This document shows positions 48,501-60,425 of a stretch of DNA of 64,000 bases, piece by piece. Each line of letters starts with the position of its first letter. Position 1 is the stretch's first letter. The notes beneath the pieces were generated by a model. The model ran no database searches, was not told the origin of the DNA, and saw nothing but the letters and a program-made list of their open reading frames with translations. The stretch comes from Tigriopus japonicus (lineage: Eukaryota > Arthropoda > Copepoda > Harpacticoida > Harpacticidae). A program made the position numbers and the translations under genes. The stretch covers positions 5,808,210-5,872,209 of the forward strand of contig CM021323.1 in assembly GCA_010645155.1 (NCBI GenBank), written 5' to 3'.

Positions 48501-48683
48501 CTCCTTGGAGGGCAATGAGCCCTGAATGATGCCGCCGATAATCTTCAAGAAATTCCAATCCTCCCCTGAGGCCGATGGTGGATGAGGTGCACCCGACGAT
48601 ATCGGAGCAGCCCCCGACGCACTCGAAAAAGATGATGAGCCTGCATCCAAGCCACTTGGTCCGTTGCGTTTATATAAGGGCAT
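39574..48683 (-). CDS. Synaptotagmin-like tandem C2-domain protein, 633 aa
   Basis: Thirteen coding exons (minus): 48683-48442, 46811-46719, 46215-46039, 45271-45122, 44592-44555, 44474-44342, 44121-43919, 43851-43680, 41192-41111, 41018-40890, 40332-40198, 40003-39793 and 39710-39574; 1902 nt, every junction in phase. The first about 345 residues are Ser/Pro/Lys-rich and probably disordered. The C2A region starts after LGSLNPELYREIS (about 348-360), the usual synaptotagmin lead-in, and runs to about 465. An acidic linker (DEEEEGATPR) leads into C2B (about 484-622), with RVKLSLCANPTLERLTVAVYQC, CYVKVCLQ, FVVLGSSMLAKGSGEEHW and the signature IVMWHNL. The Asp residues that bind Ca2+ in loop 1 are mostly replaced, so it is probably calcium-independent. 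No TM helix is encoded in these exons. Role inferred: membrane trafficking or exocytosis. The exact class (Syt12/14/16-like) is unresolved. The 5' UTR may start in an exon ending at 53173. Confidence 0.9.
42369..42531 (-). mobile_element. tRNA-derived SINE, copy 1
   Basis: Read on the minus strand, it has a tRNA-Ser/Leu-like head with an A-box-like GTGCCGAGTG (42498-42507) and a perfect B box GGTTCGAATCC (42464-42474). A unique body follows, ending in an A-rich tail (poly-T on + at 42369-42378). A second copy lies at 60792-60979. The body continues past the tRNA part and the folded tRNA is incomplete, so it is not a working tRNA gene. Confidence 0.8.
43395..43502. repeat. Near-perfect 42-bp-stem hairpin
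   Basis: The left arm (43395-43437, 'ggctagttttttag...gatctcaagatcg') and right arm (43461-43502) are inverses with about 4 mismatches around a roughly 23-nt loop. It is probably a tiny foldback transposon in the intron. Confidence 0.8.
44555..44592 (-). other. 38-bp microexon of the synaptotagmin-like gene
   Basis: Flanked by CTTTTAG and GTGAGT. It is the only segment found that restores the phase between the exon ending at 45122 (phase 2) and the exon starting at 44474 (needs phase 1). It adds 13 Ser/Asn-rich residues. It is listed separately because automatic gene models often miss exons this short. Confidence 0.8.
45735..45950. repeat. Degenerate minisatellite, unit about 20-22 bp
   Basis: About eight imperfect repeats of 'gtgaaaaatggcaaataaa' variants lie in the intron between exons 46215-46039 and 45271-45122. 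A few weaker copies start near 45650. Confidence 0.75.
46812..48441 (-). other. Intron after the first coding exon of the synaptotagmin-like gene
   Basis: A 1.6-kb intron; the flanking exons join in phase 2 (AG|C). Frames inside, such as 47274-47570 and 47680-47949 on the plus strand, have no family resemblance or splice support. Confidence 0.55.
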
Positions 48684-51600
48684 CTTTTTCCACTTCTGCT
48701 TCTTGGACTGGGTATAGATTAATGTGAGATGAATATATAAGAAATGGAACAAAGACAGCTAAAGAGGGGGAAACGAGGCTGACTCCTTGAGACGTTTTCG
48801 TGACATTAGAGGATTTGGGTTCAAGTTCAGGCTAGACAGACATCCGGTGTATCGATTTTTCTGATTGAAACAACATGTAGAGTAGAGATCACTGGAGTGT
48901 GTACGTAGAAAAGTCGGTGTTTGATAATCAAAATATCCTTACTCATGTTGAAGGTGCAAAAGATTGCCTAATTGATATTTACTTACAAAGGGTGAGACTT
49001 GACGAACATGCGATTAATCAGAGGAATAATTAAACAAATGAAAGTACTAATCGATATCAATATTTATGGAGAGGCTAGGCACAACAAAGAAAAATACTTT
49101 CTTTTTGTTCATATTTTTGTTATTTTACTTTTGTGCACAATTTCAACTCATGAATTATTTGAGCATTTCAATTATTGTGCACATGTCAGCAAAGTTTTTT
49201 TGTGACTGTTTTTAAATTTGATAGCCTTTCATCTTCATCATCTCCGATGCCTATTAGGTTCAAGTGAATATTTTCACCTCACGTTTATTGTATGCATATT
49301 TTCGACAAATTTAGTTTTCTCGCTTTTTTTTCGTTTGTTAGGAGTCAGTCAGCGGATTAAAGTCACTCTACGTTAAAGGATGTCACAATTTAAAGGTATT
49401 CGGATAATGGTGACGATGTGAGGTCCGGACAAAAAGGCCAACCAGTTTTGCCAGAACTTTTCGAACCAGTCACGCCAAAATACATCAAGAAAAGGGCCAG
49501 ATTTGGTTTGACAGAAACAAATTGTGTTTTGCCATGATTGGCACTTACTTGAGACAACAAATTTGGAAACCAAAAGTAATAATTTAAAGCAATTCAGACG
49601 TTTAAATTTACTTCAAACAATGAATACAAATAAACTAATAAATAAACTGGAATCTGTTAATTGAGAATCTGGTAATCAAAAGAATTTTTGTTAGGGCAAT
49701 AGCTAAAGATGTTTTTGTTTCTATTTTGAAGCTAGAAATGGGTTAAATGAGAAGTGTTTTCCATGGATTTGCCATATAACAATTTGAATCTATTGATTTG
49801 GAAATATCTGGCAACGCTGCTTTGCTGTTTTTTCATTCGGACCTCACATCATCACCATTACCGTTATTCGAAACCTATCGCCCATTAGTTTTCCTGCAGT
49901 TTTATATGTATCTATTTAATATGCTGTAGCATATTCATCTTTCTTTTAGTTTGTTTTCTTGTTTGAACTCAATGCAAAAGAGAACTGCAAGAACGAATCC
50001 GCAGTTCTCTTGTTTCAATTATGGCTTTCGACCTCGGTGAGAGCCGATTTGCACGTCAGATTATTGGGTTTTGACCAACGCAAATTCATTCAAATTGAAA
50101 ATAAAAGGTTTGGACATGTGGAATTTCATTGAATATACCTCATAATGAGCATTCCCTTAAGCAAATAAAACAATTTGTTTCAATACGTAACCTTTTCAAG
50201 CAAAGCATGGTCGATAACAAAAAATGATTGCTTTGGATCTCAAAATATGTAGTCTATATAGAATTTTGAATAGAATTTCATAACTTGAAGAATTGCAGTG
50301 AGAGAAACATATGTTCACTCTGAAATGTCGAAGGTACTACAGACCCTAAAAGAAACACAAATTTCCACAGACTTTCTTGGCCAGCTCCAGATGTCGTTTT
50401 GAAAGGTACGTCTGAGGTTGACATGGACAATTTAGTCGCAACAAATAAACTCTCGTGTTCGTATCAAACATGTATGAGACTCCCAAAACCGCCAATTTGA
50501 TGCGAACCCTACGATCAAATGGTTGGGATTGAATTTGAAGGAGGAAATCTTATGACTTGAAATGAAGCCGTTCTGGCCTTATTATCCTCTCTGTTGTCTA
50601 GGTTTTGAGAAGGCAAATATGAACTCAATCTGAAGTTAGAAAACATTTGAAGAAAATCATCCAATATTTGGTGTCTTGGAATGTGTTTCGGTGTACTTGA
50701 AGAAGAAACGTGTATGTAGGCGGAGAAAAAAAAGATCGTGCCCTTTCTCTAAGGAGCATTTGACATTGATGCGACTTTTTCATATCAGACCTTGGCAAAG
50801 AAAACTGTCAATGTTTTGAGGAGGCTTTCCAAGAAGAAAGAAAGAAAAGAAGAGGATGATGTTTACGACATTTAATAGTGCAGGAATCGCTGCCTGATCA
50901 CCAAAAGTTGAACTTGACGCCACAAATAAGAAACAGGAGCCTTCTTTTTGGTTCATTGTGAAATAAGAGACGCCTTCAAGTTTGGGTAAAGGATTTTCAT
51001 TCATTAATTTTGGATGTTATACCACAAAAACATACACAACTTATATAACAACTTGCTTATCGTTTATGTTCCTGTGCATGATAGCGTTAAAAAGGTCTCT
51101 TGTTTGGATGCTCAGAGCATCAATATGTCCAAATGGCACGTTCGTGCAAAGTAGTTAGATTCCGTTAGATGTCGCCTTCGATGACAAGGGGATTACGGAA
51201 AGCCAAGGCAGCCCAAAAGCACTTACACAATTTCATTTGATGAAATTTGGCTGACTTGACAACAGAAAAATATAAGTTTTTTGCATGAGGTGAACAACCA
51301 TCAAACTTGTATTTCATTTCGACCCATCCTGATTTGGTAGCCAACTTTTTTTAAGGCTCTATTTGGGGTCTCTCTTTTTTCTTCTCCGCTTACGTAGAGA
51401 CATTTGGTCCCAATTGGGAACACCCGATATCATGCTCGTGCTCTTCTCCGTAATTATGGTGGTTGCACGGGGTTGGAATTGTGTTTTTCTTGACTTGATT
51501 ACTCGTACTTAATGCCATGAACAATATAGAATATGTTTTGCCAACCATTGAACTCTCAAGAGAGCTTTAAAGTAATGTTTTGTGGATCCTAGAGCTTTAA

Positions 51601-51900
51601 GTTCACAATGTTGGGCCTTGCTAGAGACGCTTTATTGTCAGAGACGGGCGGGGTTTCGACTCAAGCGCCATGGATAAAAGTAAACGATTTTTTGAACTAA
51701 AAACATTTCAAAATAAACAGTCTCTCCATGCTTTGGACGTAAAAAAATCGTCAAAATGGACGTTTACTAAAACCTTTTCCAATGACCTTGCCCAATCTTC
51801 AGAGTCTTAAATTGCAAACTTTCAAGTTGGGTTTTGAGCAGAAAAATATAAGTTGGAAGCATCAACCCATTTTACAGCACATTAGGTTGGCCTCTAGAAA
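48684..51900. other. Non-coding region 5' of the synaptotagmin-like coding start
   Basis: A good acceptor on the minus strand (ATACCCAG before 48707) shows that the first coding exon begins with 24 non-coding bases, so this region is probably intron 1. It contains a TIR element (49395-49875), a small perfect hairpin (49977-50010) and AT-rich DNA. No gene was recognised. Confidence 0.45.
49395..49875. mobile_element. TIR element (about 480 bp)
   Basis: The left end has 'atggtgacgatgtgaggtcc' and the right end 'ggacctcacatcatcaccat', giving inverted terminal repeats of about 35 bp with a few mismatches. No coding capacity and no clear target duplication. The inside does not fold back. Confidence 0.65.
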
Positions 51901-52012
51901 AATGCAAACGTTCTGCTTCAGAGTAAGATGCGGTGGCACTGGATTGAGCGACAGCTTGTTGAGGCTTCCGTCTGTTTGGAAATGTTGAAAACGGCGCCGA
52001 AAAGGGTGTCAG

Positions 52013-52043
52013 CCAATCACATGATGCGCATTGGATGACGTCA
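52013..52043. promoter_or_regulatory. Promoter-like patch: CCAAT box and perfect CRE
   Basis: CCAAT at 52013-52017 and the full palindromic CRE TGACGTCA at 52036-52043 lie inside a locally GC- and CpG-richer stretch (about 51,950-52,100) that stands out from AT-rich surroundings. In animals such a combination marks promoters or enhancers responsive to CREB/ATF. It lies upstream of the synaptotagmin-like gene, which makes it a candidate alternative promoter or intronic enhancer. Confidence 0.4.
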
Positions 52044-53172
52044 TTGACGCCGTCCCAACCTCGCCCGTCTCTCACTAGAGCGTCTCTAGGCCTTGCAGCC
52101 GTCAACGTACTTTGATTCAAGGACTCTTGAGCAAGGAAGCGGCACGACATTTTTGGTCCCGCCAAGTTAGGCCATGGAATGCAAGTCTAGAGATCACTCA
52201 AGACTTAAATTTTCATACTTTTACCCATTCCACAGGAATAAAATACATTCATTTGATACCATTTTGTATTCAAAAATGTATTTGAACTTTGATTTGTTGA
52301 ATTTTTTGCAAAAAAAGTCATGCACAAGTTCAGTTTTGCAAGAATAAAGGTTGAACAAAGGGTCTGCTGGAGGGCAGACCCTTTGCACCCTTTGAGGGCA
52401 GATTTAACTGTTGTTTTGATAAGCACAAATCATACAAAATTGACATGAAATCTTGATTCGTTGCGAATGATTGAACAAAAGCGACTGTAAGTGGTGCTTA
52501 ACAAAATGTACATTCAAAGCCAAATATTACATAATTGACAAGAATTTGCACTGCTAATGTGCAAATTTAGGTTATCCGCGACCAACCCTCATAAAAGATC
52601 AATCGACTTAAAATCAAAATTTCTCATGCATGGGTTTGAAAGACTCAATGATCTCTATGTCTTGAACTCTAAACTTGTTGCTAAAACCTTGGGCTGTCTC
52701 GGAATGTTTTAAAATAACTCACGAAACCCTACCTCGATTTTTCGCTTCTTCCCAAAATGTTGACCCGAAGCAATATTAAAAAAGCAATATTCCCTTTAGT
52801 CAGCACACTTTCATCCTTGTGTATCCTTGATCTTTGAAGTTGAAGCGGAGATTAGTTCAATTTGAAATAAGATGAGACCCACTTAAACAAATTGTATTTT
52901 TTTCCCATGTAAAATCAAAATCACATTGGCCCTCTAAGGGATTCGAGATTTTGATTCGAACAAGTAATCTGTTTCGTCAATGTCAACCACACGTGGTGCC
53001 TCGATATCCCACTCAGCATAATTGCTATTCACAAAATTCTACCTACACACATATTCCAAGTCCATCCAAGCCTTCATTCATTCTCAGTTATTCGTTTCTT
53101 CATAACGCTTCAAGAACAAAAGTTGACAAGTTGACGTAACGTCAGATTAACAGATTCAAATTATCGACTTAC

Positions 53173-53290
53173 CTTTGGAAAAGGGGAAAGGAATGAAGGC
53201 CGGTATAAAACAAAGGACGAGCTTCACTTCACGACTGAAACTCTGATTACGAGGATCCAATTCCAGTGTAGATAGATCCCTTTGGCTCTC
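53173..53290 (-). other. Candidate 5' UTR exon of the synaptotagmin-like gene
   Basis: On the minus strand, a stretch without ATG ends in CCAAAG|GTAAGT (donor at 53172-53171), a strong splice donor with no coding frame needed. The acceptor at 48708-48709 would receive it. The upstream boundary is unknown. A TATA-like 'gtataaaac' on the plus strand at about 53203-53211 argues that a plus-strand promoter is also possible. Confidence 0.35.
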
Positions 53291-53640
53291 TTTCTCCTCT
53301 AGTACCTAGATGAGAGAATATGGAATAGACGTTCAAACCGAGGCAAGAGAAAAAGAAAGAGGACCTGTTGCCAGCTTTTGGGGGACCTTCAACCGCGGCG
53401 TTCCAAAAGGTCGGAAAAGCCAGGCGACGAGGTCGACTAACGGGAAACCGAGGAAAAAAAGGAAAGATTGGAACAGGGTGGTTAGAGTCCTATCACATGA
53501 GAGACACGCCGCTTTGATTGCCTTAATGGAAAGTATTTTTCTGCAATGCGCCTTTTAGGAAAAAAAAATAAAAGGGCGGAAAATTGAGTGATTGACGCAA
53601 CGCTTTCAACGCAACTTTAAAAACAGACATGAAATTTTAA

Positions 53641-54282
53641 TAGCGATGGACCGAAAGGGTTATTAATCGATACAGAAGGTTCGGTAGAAAGAGGGCTTAA
53701 CCGATATTAAGTTGATTCTGTTTGGGACATTAGGTGCTGGTAAAGTTTCACTTTCAAACTCCATTCTATTTAGGATTTTAGAGAAAACTAACATTCGCTT
53801 CACCTAGATGGCTCTTAAATGATTTAGTATGCCCTTAACACATCCTACTAGGGTGCCCTCTCTTGTTCTCAAAATGAACAACTCTGCCGTCAGAGCAAGC
53901 GTTCTTAAGGAAGCAAAGTTGAGCTTCAATCAATGAGAAAAATGACAATCAGCCCCATCTTGAGATAGAAGCATTTGTGGGTGCTTCTGGTAAATATTTA
54001 GCCTCAATTTGTGATTACTCAATGTGACTTTTTACTTTTTGAACTCATTAATATCGTAGCTGAGCTCCAAAAGACTCGAAATATGAAGAAATATCCATTT
54101 AAAGATGGAAGCTGCAATTTTGGTAGCAAATCGGTTTTGAGGATAAATCTGAAATCAAGGAACTTTGCCCCTGTTTTGGCTCCATCTAGTGGCGATTTTT
54201 GTAACCTTCAATTAAAATTCTTCATATAGCACATGTCTGCTTTCGTGAAAATTCGGCCGAATTCTCTCTTGGTCCATCACTA
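53641..54282. repeat. Small TIR element of the 'GATGGA(C/T)C' family
   Basis: Left end 'tagcgatggaccgaaaggg' and right end 'tctcttggtccatcacta' are inverted with mismatches. Related ends occur at 32317-32640 and 22320-22490. It has no coding capacity. A TAG start suggests a hAT-type MITE, but no clean 8-bp duplication is visible. Confidence 0.5.
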
Positions 54283-56746
54283 ATCATAAAGAATGAAGAT
54301 AGTGAGAAAAATCGCATTTTTATTGACGTTTAACATGATCATTTCTGGATTCTGAAAACCAAAATGTTTCCTCATCCAAATGACACACATGGCAATAATT
54401 ATTTAATTTGAATTCGGTGCGTATTCTTTAGTCTCTTCGTTTTGGCCCTGAACAAGCTTTTCTTACTCAGAATCTTAAAATATGGGATAGGATGTTGCAG
54501 TTTTGAATATTTGAACGCTGAATTTAAAGAAACAAAAAGATGTTTGGCAAAAACATCTTCATCACATCAGAACATATATCACAAACATCAGATCTTCAAG
54601 AACCTTTGAATTAAAAGTAAAGACATTTAAATTCTTGCGAAAAAAGTTAGGTTTGATCATCTGTTGCATATTTTCAGGGTCAAAACCATATTAGATTAAA
54701 AGCAATTTCTTAATTTTAAGATATGGGATAGGATGTTGCACTTTTGAATATTTCCAACTGGGTGTACATTATTTTGTAATGGGCCGAGAGAACCTTGATC
54801 CAAGCCAAATATTTCGGATGGAGGCTTCGAGATTTTATCACCGATATTCCAGTATCGTTCAACACTAAGTTTTTCGTTTTTTTTATGTTCATTTCATTGA
54901 AGAACCCAGAATGGGCCCCAATGACTAAAAATTGTAAAAATCATTTGTATATATCCAATGAGATGTGTGTACTCTCGCAATAAACGTTATTTATTTATTC
55001 ATTGAGCTTGAGGTAACCAAGGCAATAATAATTTAATAATGAAAACTCACATCGTTAATAAAAATTGCTGGGAGCGCTACTCTTTTTTGGGCTAGCTAGA
55101 GTTCTAGTGAAAAAAAGCGGTTAATGCGCAGAAAGGCCTTGGCAAGATTTTTCAATTTCATCAAAATTACTCAACTTGCTGCCAAATATCGCCATAACTC
55201 GGAGTTTGAAATGACATAATAAAGTGACAATTTGATTAAAAGGAACGTTCCTCTGAAATTCCTTTTACCTGGTACTCGTGTCTCTTCCACATTAAAGTAA
55301 CCAATCGTTACCTTCTATTCACCCAAGTTAAGATCAAGTTCAATAGCTATTGTGTTACTCTTGGTTGATATCTTTTGTCCTCAAAAGACAAAACCAAAAA
55401 ACAACAACTTTGTTTAGGACTACCAACCTCCCAAAAGAGATTATATTTGACGGAACCATCAAAGTGAACGGATAATCAGCTCTCTTGTCTCCATTTTTCT
55501 TTGGCCATGGAGAGAAAAAATGGAAAGAGACGCTCTATCTACGTTTTAGTTGTTGTAGCTCAGTAAAGCCATGTGAGAGCCAATTCAGCACCCAATTCAG
55601 GCGCAATTTCCTTTTTTTCTTTTCCAAGGGACTAGCGCAAGAAGCTTGATCAGAGGGCTTTTGGTTGTTCAATGGTCTATTTTAAGATGATCTGGTTGAG
55701 AAGTTGTAAAGAATGTATAATAATGAGCCATTAAGAATCGTGCTCCTTTCAATAAGCGCCGTGGGCGATATCTGATTGAGTCAGGGTGACCAAATCAATT
55801 GCCAAGTCAAGCAATGATTAGAAGTAGTGATGCGATTTTAGGACTTAGCCAAGCGTTTCCACTGTATGCTAGAAACAGGGGTCAGCAATTTAATTATGAG
55901 TGAAATCAGGGGTGCTTTGAGACGTCAACTTGCATTTAAGGTTTTACATGAACAACCTTTCATTTTTATTTTTTTGGATACCCTAGTTTGCAAAACTTGA
56001 TCCAGTCTGTAAAAATTACCACCAACAAAGATTGCAGATTCTTAAAAAATAAAATGGCAGAAATGCAAATGGTGGTTGACAATTATCATTGAATAAACCT
56101 GGCATATCGAATGAAATTTTTAAGAGAATGTGTGAGAGTATATCGTTTTTACTTCTTTAACGTTTATGTTGTTGTTTTTTGTTGTCTTAACATCTATCTC
56201 TATTCTCAAGGTTGGAAGTTATCGATCTTGTATTGCCGTTACTCGCTGCACAGCAAATTAAGTGAAGAATGGCAAGTTCATGTTTTTAGATAAACGAAAG
56301 AATGTACAAAAATTCGTTTTGTCCATAAAAACTTATTTGCTAGAAATTTGCACGTTGCCGAAGAAAAATATTTCTTAGTGATTGCTAGAGATATAGACAC
56401 CATTCAGTAGTAAAGTGATGAACAAACACTTGATTTTCTTGTTGGTTTTTTATTGGCTTAATTGCGTTGTTTTTCATGTCCACTTGTAAATTTTGCCTAC
56501 TAGCTACCATCATTTTCCAAGCAAAGAGCGTCCGATCCAAAAGCAAAGTGGATAATAAATGACGGATTTGGTTCCAATCAACCAAATTTGTTTTCCTTTT
56601 GGTTTTAAGTGAGCTGGGTACCAATTATCACATCAATCAAACTACAATACGTAGTCCAAAGGGAACTCAAAGAACAGACGAGTGGATAGCATGAAGCACG
56701 AGAGTTCATTCTCTTTGTGTAAAATCTTGCGGTCTCCAATGTACTG
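54283..56746. other. AT-rich intergenic DNA
   Basis: No gene, RNA or clear repeat structure was recognised, apart from a sentence-like direct repeat 'atatgggataggatgttgca' at 54480 and 54720 (about 240 bp apart). Short frames are without family resemblance. Confidence 0.35.
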
Positions 56747-57296
56747 CAAGGTGTGTTTTTGAGCTCAAAAAGTCATTTTTAAATTTTAAAAACTTTTGAG
56801 ATGTGAATGCAATGCAGAACATTTTTTTGAATCCGGTTAAATAGGTCACGGGCAAAAACACTATTATGTTACTTGAAACGCACTTAAAATTAAATATTTG
56901 AAAAATTACTTTGACCAAAGTCTCAGATGTACTATGAGCACTGTCGTTCTCAAATATTTTGGAAATCGATTTCGCGGATCAACGGCCTTTTTGATCGGAA
57001 TTCTTGAAGGACCAAACAAGCGGGTCATTACATCAATTTAGACTGACGGTCAAATAGATTTTTACAATATTGTTAGTAGACACATCCATAAGACTACTTG
57101 AGAATTGGATTGAAGAAAATGTTCAAACAGTTATCTTAAAGTATGTTTTAAGTGACCTTATGACGTATTTTTTCCCGTGACCTAATTAACAGAGTTCAAA
57201 TTCATATGCAGGATTGCATTAACACCTCAAAAGTGGTTTCAAAAGTTTTTCGAATTTAAAAATGACATCTTGAGGTCAAAGACCCACCGTGACTGA
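56747..57296 (+). repeat. Dispersed ~530-bp repeat, copy 2
   Basis: Matches 34926-35454 in the same orientation, with extra substitutions and a short insertion near 57180-57215. Neither copy shows long inverted ends or a reading frame. Confidence 0.75.
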
Positions 57297-59217
57297 TTAT
57301 TAATTGTCGTGTGGACCTACTACATTATGCCTAAGAAGTCCTTGTTACATTTTTGATTAAAATCAAAGCCAATAATGGCTTAGTAGTATGGTTTATTGAT
57401 ATCAATCATGCTTTTGAAAATAGTTCACTAAAACTAAATTTTAACAAGATCAATGTCATCAAATTTTGATAAAGCACCCTGTGAAGCCCTTGTGAACTCT
57501 GAAACCAAAACTTGGAAAAAATTATTTTTCTTGGTTAATGCTGACATTTGATTCCGAATCTTGTAGATGGGCAAATACTAATCGCTTAAAAAATAGTTAT
57601 GGCGATAGACATTCATTGATCCAATACATAAATGTGCGAAGTCCCGCTTCTCGTTATGAAACAATATTCATGTTGTCAAAGTTTTGCTTTCATGACCGTT
57701 ACTAGACTTTTACGAAGGGTCCGGGTGTCAATCACAGAGATAAAAAGATACGACATACTAAGTTTGGTAAGTGTTTCATTTTGAAGCACAAACCACTAGT
57801 TTGCTGCTTCAGAGTGTTCAGTCCAAAAAATTATCTTGTGTTACAGTTCAATGTTTTTTTGACGTGCTGAGCCAATACTCTACGGAAATCCAACGTTCAA
57901 GACAGAGTACTATGTTGTATCTAGAGATATCTGTGGTTTCAATCAGATTGGTTGAAGTCTCGCTGAAAAAATGGAACTGAGCAACAAATTGGTAAAGGAA
58001 AAACAGCACGAAAGCACGATGAACCATTTTGGGGGATTGGACACGTTCCTGGATCCTACTTGATCGTGTGTGAGAAGACTAACTACATTCATTGATCAAC
58101 ATTCAGCTCGTCACTGTTTACCCAACATTTGCCAATACGTGCAAAACAAATGACATTGGTTTGAGAAAAACGTTTTTGAATATTTTTGGGTGGAGGAGTG
58201 TCAAACTTGGGGGGTTTAAACCAGCCAACACATCTATTGTTCTTTTAGGCAATCCTAGTACACTGCAATAAGAGAGTACACTCATGAAATGCGCCATCAT
58301 GTAAATTTTATGTGGCAACAGCTTGGTTGCACTTTCTACATGATGTATGTAGTTGCAGAAAGCAATGGTCATACATCATTTTTGAACATAAAAAAGCACT
58401 CAAAAATTTGTGGGATGGATCACACCTGACATCTCTTTATAATTGTCAAGCATTCACGCCCAATTCAAAAGAATTCTACTTATCAATTCAACCAAAAACC
58501 ACTCCAGCAGCAATCCCCACCAACGTTTGAGGCACTTAGGTTTGTCCAAAACTTTTTATGAATAGAATGAATATTATATGAATTTTATTTCTGCAAATAC
58601 GCAAATTTCATGGAAAGTGCGAGCTGCTGCCACAAAAGAAGCACTAGATGGTGCACTTCATGACTGTACTCTTTTATTAAAGTGCACTGGGCAATCTGGG
58701 TATTTCATCACATTTGGTTTCGAATCTGGCACCTTTCTCAAAAAAGAAAAGTACATTAACCATGAATACACGACTTCCCCCTTTTGAAGTTGAGGTATAA
58801 GTGAATAAATTAAATTCAAGCACTTACGAAAAATAGAAAATGGAATGAGTTTTTAAATACTTTTCTTTTTACAGGGTGTTCAAGAATTGATGGACCACAA
58901 ACATATTGTTAGACTGAGGGGTTATTTGCATGATTTTAAAGGTGCAAACTATTTTCCAGTTTGTTTGATTGAAAACCGTGATTTCAAAACCCTGAGAGAG
59001 ATGTGAAAATACCATAGAGTCTCAAAGAAAGTTGACCACAATTTATCTGAAAAGTGGTTTAAGAACGGCTTAGCGTCAATCACATAGCCCAGGGTAGGAG
59101 AAAGAATACTGAGCCTCATACACGAACCTGACCAAAAGTATGTCCCAAGAAATGGAGTGTTTTTGCGAATATGAGCTTACTTCTGTACCAGGTGTTCCCA
59201 ATGTTCAGCATTAGTAT
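57297..59217. other. Intergenic DNA before the LINE fragment
   Basis: No supported gene. A short imperfect inverted pair with 'catgatgtatgtagttgcag' lies near 58290-58375. Otherwise AT-rich DNA. Confidence 0.35.
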
Positions 59218-59694
59218 GTTTAGTCGATTGTTCAACCGCATCTTGAATATGCTTCCCCCATTTGGGCTCCAATGAGTTCGGCAGGTTTGCAAAAGGTCCA
59301 GCATGTCCAAAGATGTTTTACTAGGAACATCACAGGAATGAGAGAGCTCTCATATTGGGAGAGGCTCCAGAAGTTAGGGCTGCACAGTACTCAGAGAAGA
59401 TATGAAAGGTATCTGATATTGTATGTTTTCAAGAGTGTTCATGGGCTCTGTCCTAATCCAGGATTTGAGATCGGTTGTAGCGATCGTAGAGGTTTTACGT
59501 GCGCTCTGAGAGCACCTCCAAATCCAAGGGAGTCGAGACTAGGGCGAAAAATGAAGTCCTCCTCTCTTCTTTATCGGGCTCCTTCATTGTTCAATTTTTT
59601 GCCCAATAGTCTTCGTCGGGAATACGTGGGAGCTGATCCTTTAAATCACGGACATCTAGAATTTCCTGGACGGCGCACGGCAAATCAGGGGTGA
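59218..59694 (+). pseudogene. 3' end of a non-LTR (LINE) reverse transcriptase
   Basis: The frame reads LEYASPIWAP, then LQKVQHVQRCFTRNI and LSYWERLQKLGL, the typical C-terminal 'thumb and tail' of jockey/CR1-type LINE reverse transcriptases. It stops with TGA at 59692-59694. Only the last about 150 codons remain and the catalytic palm is missing, as expected of a 5'-truncated LINE insertion. No clear poly(A) tail or target duplication was identified. Confidence 0.8.
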
Positions 59695-60138
59695 CCAAGA
59701 TCAAGTGGAGAAGCACAAAAGGAGAGAACGTGCTTTTGAAAGAAGAAAGTCTCAGTTTTTAAAGAATTGATGATTATCCATCAACTTGCAACGGTTTGGG
59801 ATACACTTCTAGAATATTTGAATAACAAAATGCATTACTCAAGCAAAACACTAAACTTGTAATGCCTCTTCATGGTTTCAATGAACAGATAAAACAACCC
59901 TAGAACATTCTACTATCTTAACTCTTACTCAGCCTAGAACACACCTTTGCAATGAATAAGGTTTATTTGCATCATTCGAACTTATACTGATCATTGAACT
60001 AACTCATAAACAAAAAATAAGAATAGAAAACACATGAATACATGAAAATATTAAGACAAATTTGACTGTCATTGAAACTTACAAAAAAATAAGCTAAACT
60101 AGAAATAAACTGACAATAGATCGATAGAAATGAGACAA

Positions 60139-60425
60139 TAGCTGAGTTTATATACCCTGTGACAACTTGAGTTGTTAAGAAATTTTACGTTACCACACGC
60201 CGTTGGTTTCATTTGCAAACACGGAAGTACGTAAGTTGCCACAAGAAATCGTTTGAAGAAAGCTCCTTTTATAAACCATGTCGCAAAACATTTTCATAAC
60301 TTTTGCCACAGGATTTCTTGTCCTAACTTATGTACTTTTGAGTTTGCAATTGAAGTCAACGGCGTGTGGTAGCAAAAAAATTCTGCCACAACTCAAATTG
60401 TCACAAGGTATATAAACTCAGCTAA
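60139..60425. mobile_element. Foldback MITE with ~120-bp arms
   Basis: It starts TAGCTGAGTTTATATACC and ends with the inverse. The arms continue to pair through 'accacacgccgttg' and 'aagtac.taagtt' to a short centre near 60285. Only the two halves of the hairpin are present; there is no coding sequence. Confidence 0.85.

Noticed and set aside
53310..53558. 82-codon Lys/Arg-rich plus-strand frame
   Set aside because: No family resemblance, no poly(A) or splice support; compositional chance frame, though a nearby TATA-like word leaves a little doubt.
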